Below, one piece after another: positions 57,898-64,000 of a stretch of DNA of 64,000 nt. The position numbers and the translations under genes were made by a program. Origin of the DNA: Paraburkholderia caribensis (GTDB taxonomy: Bacteria > Pseudomonadota > Gammaproteobacteria > Burkholderiales > Burkholderiaceae); contig NZ_CP026103.1 in NCBI RefSeq assembly GCF_002902945.1, positions 62,001-126,000 on the forward strand, in the 5' to 3' direction. The notes beneath the pieces were generated by a model. It was not told where the DNA came from and made no database searches. It saw nothing but the letters and a program-made list of their open reading frames with translations. Within the stretch, counting starts at the first letter, position 1; each line of letters opens with the position of its first letter.

Positions 57898-58734
57898 ATG
57901 ACCCAGGCTCATGCGCGCGCGCTGTCGCTGTCGGCGCTGACTGTGCTGGAACTGACGCCGCCGCAAATGGTGCAATGCGCGGTCGATGCAGGCTACGACT
58001 TCGTCGGCCTGCGTCTGCTGCCTGCCACCGATCACGAAGTGCGGCATGAAATCGTCGGCGATACGCAGCTCAAGCGCGAGACGCTCGCGGTGTTGAAGGA
58101 CACGGGCATGCGTGTGCTCGATGTCGAGATCGTGCGGCTAAAGCCGGATACGGAGGTGGCGTCGTACAAGCCGATGCTCGACACAGCCGCCGAACTGGGC
58201 GCGCGCTATGTGCTCGTGGCCGGCAACGATCCCGACGAAGCGCGCATGGCCGACCGGCTCGGCAAGCTGTGCGATATCGCGGCGCCGCTCGGCCTCACGC
58301 CTTCGCTCGAGCCGATGCCATGGACCGACGTGAAGAACATCGCGCAGGGCGCGCGCATCGTCGAAGCGAGCGGCAGGCGCAACACGGGCCTCATCATCGA
58401 CCCGATTCACTTCGACCGCGCGGCGGATTCGCTCGATGCACTGCGCGCACTGCCGCGCGAGTACTTCGGCTACGTGCAGTTCTGCGACGCACCCGCCGAG
58501 CGTCCCGCCGATCTCGATACCTTGCTGTTCCAGGCGCGTTGTGAACGGATGATTCCGGGCGAGGGCGGTCTCGATCTCGTCGGCATCCTGCGCGCGTTGC
58601 CCGGGCACTTGCCGGTGAGCGTCGAAGTACCGACGCAGCGTTGGGCGCAGACCACCTGTGCCGTCGATCGTGCGCGCCGCCTGCATGAGGCGGCGCGGGC
58701 GGTGATCGAACAGGCGTGCGCGAGCGCGACGTGA
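57898..58734 (+). CDS. Sugar phosphate isomerase/epimerase-like TIM barrel
   Basis: A 278-residue AP-endonuclease-2 / xylose-isomerase-like barrel. Putative metal ligands are visible: Glu in Ser-Leu-Glu-Pro-Met, Asp and His in Ile-Ile-Asp-Pro-Ile-His-Phe-Asp-Arg, and Glu in Val-Ser-Val-Glu-Val-Pro. The fold is shared by inosose and keto-sugar isomerases and by 3-dehydroshikimate dehydratases, the latter fitting the AroE-like gene of this island. AAGGAG precedes ATG 57898 (ATG 57895 is also possible). It lies 71 bp after the NIPSNAP gene and probably forms one transcript with it. Confidence 0.83.
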   Translation: MTQAHARALSLSALTVLELTPPQMVQCAVDAGYDFVGLRLLPATDHEVRHEIVGDTQLKRETLAVLKDTGMRVLDVEIVRLKPDTEVASYKPMLDTAAELGARYVLVAGNDPDEARMADRLGKLCDIAAPLGLTPSLEPMPWTDVKNIAQGARIVEASGRRNTGLIIDPIHFDRAADSLDALRALPREYFGYVQFCDAPAERPADLDTLLFQARCERMIPGEGGLDLVGILRALPGHLPVSVEVPTQRWAQTTCAVDRARRLHEAARAVIEQACASAT

Positions 58735-58796
58735 GCGCTGGACGCTGACCGCCGGCGGCCCCCAGCGAAGGACATGCGAAACCGCTTGAATTCCAC

Positions 58797-58814
58797 TGTG
58801 GAATCATGTTCTCA
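58797..58814. promoter_or_regulatory. IclR-type site, degenerate, before iclR
   Basis: TGTGGAATCATGTTCTCA matches 13 of 18 positions of the strong site 2. It lies 33-50 bp before the regulator start, suggesting autoregulation. An overlapping TTCCAC-T-GTGGAA inverted repeat (58791-58803) adds symmetry. Confidence 0.5.
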
Positions 58815-58846
58815 TTTGCACGATACAGTTTAAATGAGAGTGCACT

Positions 58847-59701
58847 ATGGCAGGCAATCTGGAGCGGGCGCTGGCGGTGCTCGAACTGCTGGCGAAGAAT
58901 GGCGGGCGCATGCCGCTCGCGGCCATCGCCGACACGCTGAACATTCCGCGCAGCGGCACGCACCGTCTGCTGTCGATGCTGATCGACGAAGGTTTTGTGC
59001 GTCAGGACGAAGACCACGGCGAGTACATGCTGGCGCTGAAGCTGGTGTCGCTGGGGCTGATCTATCTGTCGACGAGTGGCGTGTCCGATATTTCGCAGCC
59101 AGTGCTCGACCGGCTTGCGGAAAGCTCGGGCGAGCTGGCGCGCCTCGGCGTGGTCGAGGACGACCACATTACGTTTGTGGGCAAGGCGCAGGGCGCGAAG
59201 TCGGGGTTGCGTTACGACCCGGACATGGGCAGCCAGCCGCCGCTGCATTGCACGGCGAGCGGGCAGGCGTGGCTATCCACACTGTCCGACGAACGTGCCA
59301 TCGAGCTGGTGTCGAAGCAGGGCGGCCTTGGGCCGAAATCGCTCAATGCGCCGCGTGCGCCGAAGACCATTCAGCAATTCCTCAAGGATCTGAACGGCGC
59401 GCGGCAACGCGGCTATGGCGTCGCGATCGAGACGTACGAGGCGGGCATGACATCGATTGCCGCACCCGTGCGCAATCCCGTTACGGGCGAGGTGGTGGGT
59501 ATCGTGAGTCTTGCTGGGCCGACGAGCCGATTGCCGGAGTCGCGCTTGAAGGAGCTTGCGCCGTCGCTGTTGAGCGCCGCGGCGGACATGGGGGCCGCGA
59601 CGCTCAGTTCGCCGCTGTTCAAGCGCGCGCCCGCCGAGGCGGCGCCCGCGCAATCGGCATCCGCACCAAAGAAGCGTGCGCGGGCGGGGGCGAAGGCGTA
59701 G
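58847..59701 (+). CDS. IclR-family transcription regulator
   Basis: A 284-residue protein. The N-terminal winged helix-turn-helix contains Leu-Ala-Ala-Ile-Ala-Asp-Thr-Leu-Asn-Ile-Pro-Arg-Ser-Gly-Thr-His-Arg. The effector domain includes Leu-His-Cys-Thr-Ala-Ser-Gly-Gln-Ala and Gly-Ile-Val-Ser-Leu-Ala-Gly-Pro. The last 25 residues are Ala/Lys-rich and not typical of the family. It is the only regulator in the catabolic island; IclR-type palindromes in its promoters make it the likely local repressor or activator. Confidence 0.9.
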   Translation: MAGNLERALAVLELLAKNGGRMPLAAIADTLNIPRSGTHRLLSMLIDEGFVRQDEDHGEYMLALKLVSLGLIYLSTSGVSDISQPVLDRLAESSGELARLGVVEDDHITFVGKAQGAKSGLRYDPDMGSQPPLHCTASGQAWLSTLSDERAIELVSKQGGLGPKSLNAPRAPKTIQQFLKDLNGARQRGYGVAIETYEAGMTSIAAPVRNPVTGEVVGIVSLAGPTSRLPESRLKELAPSLLSAAADMGAATLSSPLFKRAPAEAAPAQSASAPKKRARAGAKA

Positions 59702-59850
59702 GCGGCTGTGGCACACGCGGTAGCACTTCGATCCGTGTGCGACACATTCGCGACATGGTCTGTCGCCGCTATCTGGCGTGATGGCTACCGATCCGATGTC
59801 CGGCACCCGGCAAGGGATTGTGAAGGCCCGCCAGGGTCGGGTCTAATCCG

Positions 59851-59895
59851 GGGACTCGTGCGTCAGAGGCTGAACGCATGACGCACGTCCCGGTT
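59851..59895 (+). terminator. Possible terminator after iclR
   Basis: GGGAC-T-CGTGCGTC pairs with GACGCACG-TCCC across a 15-base loop, and TTTT follows after two G. The T-run is short, so termination may be weak. The remaining sequence 59702-59850 shows no gene. Confidence 0.5.
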
Positions 59896-59930
59896 TTAGT
59901 GGTCTCCTCGCGTACTGCAAGACTATCCCG

Positions 59931-60758
59931 TCAGTTGACCTGCAACTGGCCGCCGCGGCCAAGACCGCCTTTGACGTCCTGTGCCTTGTAACTGCGCAGC
60001 GCCACGACCATCTTGTTGTACGCGTCGATGAACGCGGCGACGGTGGCCTTGCCTTCCGGCGTCTTCGAAAAGCCGCTCAGGCTGCCGCCTGCCGTGCCGC
60101 CGAATCCCGCCAGTGCTGCGCCGTAGTTGGTCGCGGTGGAATTGCCTTCCGCCGCCGAAATCTGCACCGCCGACCGCACGTCGAATAGCGTGAGTGTCAC
60201 CACCGACGCCTTCGATTGCATGCCGCCCGCAATCTTCGCAATGGCGGCGTTGCCCACGAGCCCGCCGAGCACGCCGCTGACCCCGCCGATCGCCGAGTCG
60301 TTGATGACGATCTGCGGTTCCATGTAGTAGTCGGCGGCAACGCGTTGGCCCTTCTGCTGTTTGGAGCCTGCGCGGTATTCGCCGGAATTGCGCTGCAGCG
60401 ACGTGATCCGGCTCAGGCGCGCATCCGTCTTCTGATTGCCGATCGACGTGATGACGAAACAGTTCGATTGCTGGACGGCCAGACGCAGCAGCGGTTCGAT
60501 CGTCGTGACCTGAGTGGCGCTGCCGAATGGGCCGAACCAGTCGGCGTTGCGGCCGTCGTCGACGGCGATCGTGCCGAGCGGCGCCGTGCAGCGCTCCAGC
60601 GTTTCCTCCGCGCCGGCGCTGACTGCGCCGCCTGCCGCGCCCGACACGCCCGCGCTCTGTCCCCCGGTGGACACCATGCCGCCGCAAGCGCCGAGCGCCC
60701 CGATCATGACGATCGAGAGCATGCTCTTAACCGCCGGATGTTTTGTAATGAGAGTCAT
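59931..60758 (-). CDS. CsgG-like outer membrane lipoprotein
   Basis: A 275-residue protein with a lipoprotein signal (Ile-Val-Met-Ile-Gly-Ala-Leu-Gly-Ala-Cys). The remainder resembles the CsgG/HfaB family: Ile-Glu-Pro-Leu-Leu-Arg-Leu-Ala-Val-Gln-Gln-Ser, Pro-Gln-Ile-Val-Ile-Asn-Asp-Ser, and a Gly/Ala-rich middle. Family members form outer membrane secretion pores or peptidoglycan-linked rings. No curli genes are seen. The preceding Sel1 lipoprotein gene ends 78 bp upstream on the same strand. Confidence 0.65.
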   Translation of the reverse strand: MTLITKHPAVKSMLSIVMIGALGACGGMVSTGGQSAGVSGAAGGAVSAGAEETLERCTAPLGTIAVDDGRNADWFGPFGSATQVTTIEPLLRLAVQQSNCFVITSIGNQKTDARLSRITSLQRNSGEYRAGSKQQKGQRVAADYYMEPQIVINDSAIGGVSGVLGGLVGNAAIAKIAGGMQSKASVVTLTLFDVRSAVQISAAEGNSTATNYGAALAGFGGTAGGSLSGFSKTPEGKATVAAFIDAYNKMVVALRSYKAQDVKGGLGRGGQLQVN

Positions 60759-60836
60759 GTTGTAGTGTGCGTAATGGATGGTTCGACATGAGGATGCTTC
60801 GACTTCGACCGTCGATTCAACCCGGATAAAAGCCCT

Positions 60837-61427
60837 TTAATAGCCGTACCACGCGCGCTCGCGCCAATACCCGTGATACGCGTAGCCCGCGCTCCAATAG
60901 CCGTAGTAAACCGGCCGCCATTCGGTTTGCCACCGGTAATAGTCTTCATCGGATTGCTTTGCGGCTCTTGCTTGCGCGAGCAACTGCTTCGATTCCTGAT
61001 CGCCGCGGCCCGCTGCCATCAGCAGCCATTTTTCTGCTTCGCGCGGGTCCGGTCCCATCTCTTCGAGACCAAACAGATAGAAACTGCCCAACGCCTTCTG
61101 CGCTTGCAGGTCGCCGCCTTCTGCCGCCTTTCTCATCCACACCAGCGCCTGATAACTGTCCTGGCGCACACCGTCGCCGCGGAAGTAGCGCAGGCCAAGG
61201 TCGTAGGCGGCGCGCGGGTCGTGTTCGGCCGTCTGCTTCAAGGCATGGATACGCTCGTCCTGACGGGCGTTTTTAGCGTTGCTGGAGGCGTCGAATGTCT
61301 GCTGGTTCTTCGGTCGATCCGAGCATCCCTGGTCGTCGCAAATGCGCACGACGTTGCTTGAATTCGAAGTTTGGGCGCAGGCTGACAAAGCCAGGATTGC
61401 ACAGAGTGCGAACTGGCGAGACTTCAT
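60837..61427 (-). CDS. Sel1-repeat lipoprotein
   Basis: A 196-residue protein with a lipobox (Leu-Ala-Leu-Ser-Ala-Cys) and Sel1/TPR-like repeats: Ala-Ala-Tyr-Asp-Leu-Gly-Leu-Arg-Tyr-Phe-Arg-Gly-Asp-Gly-Val, Ala-Leu-Val-Trp-Met-Arg-Lys-Ala-Ala-Glu-Gly-Gly-Asp. The C-terminus is Tyr/Trp-rich and unusual. ATG 61427 starts the signal peptide. Sel1 proteins are adaptor scaffolds; here it may serve the CsgG-like protein encoded next to it. Confidence 0.75.
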   Translation of the reverse strand: MKSRQFALCAILALSACAQTSNSSNVVRICDDQGCSDRPKNQQTFDASSNAKNARQDERIHALKQTAEHDPRAAYDLGLRYFRGDGVRQDSYQALVWMRKAAEGGDLQAQKALGSFYLFGLEEMGPDPREAEKWLLMAAGRGDQESKQLLAQARAAKQSDEDYYRWQTEWRPVYYGYWSAGYAYHGYWRERAWYGY

Positions 61428-61649
61428 TTTTCGAACCCCGATTCTCGTTGGAATGGACGTCGGAATAGCGCCGCGCGACACGCGATCCATTCGGCTCGGC
61501 GTGCCCGGAATGCGCAGTTGCAGTGAGGAGTCGAAGCTCTCGACGTGCGTGCTATTCCTGACCGGTCAGGCAGGAAAAATGTTAGCAGCGTTGTGCGGTG
61601 TGATCTGGCCTGTGCGTCTCAATTGCTTGACTGTGCGTCTCAAGAACCG

Positions 61650-62696
61650 CTATTTGTCGAGCTTGTCGAGCACTTCCCGCAACGAACCGGGTCGTGATGG
61701 AACATGGCGCCGTGTTGGTGCAACCTGCCGATCGCGCTGCATGCCGAGGTCGCGGGCTTCCGTCGGCGAACAGCCGAATGCCTGGCGGAAACTGCGGCTG
61801 AAGTGCGACTCGCTCTTGAAGCCATATTGAAACGCAAGCGTGGAAATGCGCTGATCGCGCGCTTTGCCGCTTTCGAGTATGTCTCGGATGGCAGCGAGGC
61901 GCCGCTGCTGGATGTAGAAGGCGACGCCCGATTCACGCGAAAACAGCCGGTAGAGCTGCGCGCGCGAAACGCCCACTTCCTTGCAGATGCCCAGGGGATC
62001 GAGGTCGGGGGACGTGAGGTGCGCATCGATGAAGCGGCGCACGCGCGTCATCATCGCCCGGTCGATTTCTCCTTCGGCCTCGGCGAGCGCTTCGACGGAC
62101 GGCGCCAGCGTGGCCGAGATCATGGCCAGCGTGGCCTGCTCGACGTGCGGCATATCGGCCGGCGACAGATGCGGCAGTTGACGGCGCAGCGAATACAGAT
62201 GATCGGCGAGCAGCGAGCTCATTGGCCCATGCAGAACCGTGCCGTGCAGTCTCGCGGACTTGACGCGCTCGGGAAGCAGGTCGCGCGGCACGGTCAGAAT
62301 GATCGTGTCGCCGGCGACAATCTCCGAATCGAGCTCGGACGCGAGATCGAGCAAATAAATGGTTGAGGGTTGCGCGTGGATCGGCTGCCGCCCCGCATAT
62401 CCCGTCAATGAATGCGTAATGCCGAGGCACAGATAGAAATGATCGAGTCCGTCGCTGCGGAGCATTTTTGTCGATCGTTTGACGCCATAGGCAACGGGGT
62501 CACCCTGCCCCGACCACGTGCCGCAGCCCATCAATAGCGAGCCGACATAACCGGTCGTCAACCGGTAGTCAAAGCGCGCCGACGCGGACGGGTCGATATC
62601 GACATCGAATATCGCATTGACCTCGTCTCGCCATACTTCAAATCGTTGATTGCCTGGATAAGTGCCGGTATCGAAATGATATAGATACGGATTCAC
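61650..62696 (-). CDS. AraC-family regulator (AraC_binding_2 type)
   Basis: A 348-residue regulator. The N-terminal domain has the pattern of FeaR-like proteins (Arg-Phe-Glu-Val-Trp-Arg-Asp-Glu-Val; Asp-Phe-Leu-like ligand fold). The C-terminal domain holds Gly-Ile-Cys-Lys-Glu-Val-Gly-Val-Ser-Arg-Ala-Gln-Leu-Tyr and Phe-Gln-Tyr-Gly-Phe-Lys-Ser-Glu-Ser-His-Phe-Ser-Arg. A 28-residue Arg/Pro-rich tail follows the second helix-turn-helix. The target is unknown; no gene is directly divergent within 250 bp. Confidence 0.88.
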   Translation of the reverse strand: MNPYLYHFDTGTYPGNQRFEVWRDEVNAIFDVDIDPSASARFDYRLTTGYVGSLLMGCGTWSGQGDPVAYGVKRSTKMLRSDGLDHFYLCLGITHSLTGYAGRQPIHAQPSTIYLLDLASELDSEIVAGDTIILTVPRDLLPERVKSARLHGTVLHGPMSSLLADHLYSLRRQLPHLSPADMPHVEQATLAMISATLAPSVEALAEAEGEIDRAMMTRVRRFIDAHLTSPDLDPLGICKEVGVSRAQLYRLFSRESGVAFYIQQRRLAAIRDILESGKARDQRISTLAFQYGFKSESHFSRSFRQAFGCSPTEARDLGMQRDRQVAPTRRHVPSRPGSLREVLDKLDK

Positions 62697-62947
62697 TATT
62701 TAGCTCCCGCGGCCGCTTGATATACATGGAAGTGCTTTATCTGGCCGCGCCATTCTACGGTGATTCTCCGTTCTCTTCAGGCACGCTGAAAAATCGAATT
62801 GAAATCTTTAAATCACCGGGCAATTGCTGTGCGGGAAATTGTTAAATACAGTCAATTGGAAGCGAATCAAAATTGGAAAAATGTTCTGATTGAAGCCTGT
62901 TAAATCGCGATTCGGAATAATTTCCCCATGCTGCGATCGGGGCGGCG

Positions 62948-63091
62948 ATGAGTTTTCTCGGTGTTCGCCTGATCGCGGAAGGCGCAATGGGTATCGTCGG
63001 TGTCAATATGACAAGCGGCGACAGCGTGAACGTGCGCGAGGTGCGCGGCTATCTTCTCGAACTCACCACATCCGACGGAAAGGCGTGGTGA
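62948..63091 (+). CDS. Possible small protein, 47 aa
   Basis: ATG 62948 opens a 47-residue frame with reasonable composition (Gly-Val-Arg-Leu-Ile-Ala-Glu, Val-Arg-Gly-Tyr-Leu-Leu-Glu-Leu). GGGGCGG precedes it. The AT-rich segment 62780-62925 just upstream looks like a promoter region shared with the divergent AraC gene. No family. Confidence 0.3.
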   Translation: MSFLGVRLIAEGAMGIVGVNMTSGDSVNVREVRGYLLELTTSDGKAW

Positions 63092-63488
63092 CCTGAATGG
63101 CACACGTCGGACATACCCACGGCTCGGTCGCGGACATGATTTTCTCCGTTGGACCACGTGTGCATAGGGCGCCGCGTTATCGAAACAGTTTGCGCCTTTC
63201 GAGACACCCGCGCGGAAGGCCCGCATGCGGTGCGCACATGCACGGTAAGGCGCCGGCAGCCCAATGGGACGTCCGCCCGTTCCAGCGGCCTATAATCTCT
63301 CATACACACGTGCTTTGGCCATTCGGCGGGTGGCTGCACGAGCGGCGCAATTGCCGCCTTCCACGCTGAAAAAGCCGAATAGCGCAGAACAGGAACGTAA
63401 GCACGTTCAGACGCGTGAGCGGAAGTAACGCCCGATTCCAGTCGTTACAACGCGGCCGCTCGCGACAACCTTGCTGCAGAGAAACCCA
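63092..63488. other. Intergenic stretch before the last gene
   Basis: No protein-like frame was found. A perfect -10 hexamer TATAAT lies at 63291-63296 but no good -35 is seen at the proper distance; it may drive the gene at 63489. Confidence 0.4.
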
Positions 63489-64000
63489 ATGAAGAAAGGA
63501 AAGACGAAACTTACGCGCCATGATGCCGAGCGCCTTTTCGAAGGACTGCCTGCCGGGAGCGTGAAGACATCGAGCCGGCCTGAGAACCCATTCGAAGCAG
63601 GGGCGTTCGACGTGGTCGAGCGCGTGGACGAGGAGTCCAAACTGTGGAAAGACAACCTCATTTCACTTCCGATGGCGATTGAATTGCCCGCCGGCTACGA
63701 GTCGATATCGCGCATGCGTGAATCGATGGTGAAGGCGTGGCGCGTGAAGTGGGTGAGGGAAGGCAAAAACGAGGTCGTCACCGAGTTTCCCGAAGGATGG
63801 GCCGCCGTTCGCCCGAAAAGCGGCCCCATCGAGTTGCGCGATCCGTCCGGCGTGGTCCGCGCCTTGTACGGGTGGGCCGAGGATGCCGAGCTCAGGATTC
63901 TGCCGCGCTATCAGCTCGAGTCACAGGCCAACAGTTCGAGCGGACTGGGCAGCTTGCTGGTGCGTGATCGCATGAACGGACAAATTCTTGAGAGGTCGTC
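63489..64000 (+). CDS. Partial CDS of unknown function, truncated by the right edge
   Basis: From ATG 63489 the frame stays open for 170 codons to the end of the window. The composition is clearly protein-like, with Pro-Phe-Glu-Ala-Gly-Ala-Phe-Asp-Val-Val-Glu-Arg and Ser-Leu-Pro-Met-Ala-Ile-Glu-Leu-Pro. It begins basic (Lys-Lys-Gly-Lys-Thr-Lys). No signal peptide or known domain is visible. Confidence 0.6.
   Translation, partial: MKKGKTKLTRHDAERLFEGLPAGSVKTSSRPENPFEAGAFDVVERVDEESKLWKDNLISLPMAIELPAGYESISRMRESMVKAWRVKWVREGKNEVVTEFPEGWAAVRPKSGPIELRDPSGVVRALYGWAEDAELRILPRYQLESQANSSSGLGSLLVRDRMNGQILERS

Noticed and set aside
59931..61427. Curli biogenesis locus.
   Set aside because: Only a CsgG-like protein and a Sel1 lipoprotein are present. 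No csgA, B, E or F candidate was seen.

Overview
The window is high-GC DNA with dense, mostly short intergenic regions. DUF4148 and glycine-zipper exported proteins, an AcnB aconitase, a PQQ alcohol dehydrogenase, a periplasmic trehalase, many LysR/AraC/IclR regulators and long palindromic intergenic elements point to Burkholderiaceae, most likely Paraburkholderia or a close relative. This placement is an inference from gene content. No rRNA, tRNA, CRISPR array, prophage or intact insertion sequence was seen.

Layout. 1-7785 (minus strand) is a quinoprotein module. It holds a sigma-54 activator of the AcoR type, an isolated pqqA-pqqD pair, a small membrane protein, a PQQ alcohol dehydrogenase with the Asp-Tyr-Asp signature of lanthanide-dependent enzymes, and a protein joining a XoxJ-like binding domain to a cytochrome c. 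Two sigma-54 promoter matches, in front of pqqA and of the dehydrogenase, and TGTTGC half-sites tie the module together. 7965-15965 is a mixed region: S33 hydrolase, ribbon-helix-helix protein, small exported proteins, cupin, a protein with an IS5-type transposase N-terminus, a PAP2 phosphatase divergent from an AraC regulator, and an SDR. 16122-18101 is a PhoX-type phosphatase behind a Pho-box-like sequence. 18189-29977 holds a MHYT-GGDEF-EAL protein, an acyltransferase, trehalase, a FUSC-family membrane protein, a rubredoxin fusion, several small proteins and a LysR regulator beside a decayed LysR remnant. 30663-33410 holds a creatininase, a nitronate monooxygenase and a MOSC protein.

33449-36173 carries two direct copies of a 650-700 bp near-perfect palindrome flanking a tautomerase and an SDR. 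36320-39932 is a DUF485 / ActP-type symporter / cytochrome b561 / nitronate monooxygenase operon. 40142-42727 is acnB, with a strong terminator and an upstream palindrome, followed by a hybrid histidine kinase.

44970-59701 is a catabolic island. A minus-strand operon encodes a branched-chain-type ABC importer (binding protein, LivH, and a single LivM-LivG-LivF fusion), an AroE-like dehydrogenase, an SDR and a KstD-like flavin desaturase. Next to it are a Gfo/Idh/MocA oxidoreductase, an NAD epimerase, a second KstD-like flavoprotein, a NIPSNAP protein, a xylose-isomerase-like TIM barrel and an IclR regulator. IclR-type palindromes (TGGAATA-N-TATTCCA) lie in both divergent promoter regions, and a degenerate copy lies before iclR, so the island is probably one regulon. 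The enzyme set suggests uptake and stepwise dehydrogenation of a cyclic polyol or alicyclic acid, but the substrate cannot be read from the sequence. The window ends with a CsgG-like/Sel1 lipoprotein pair, an AraC regulator and a gene running off the right edge.
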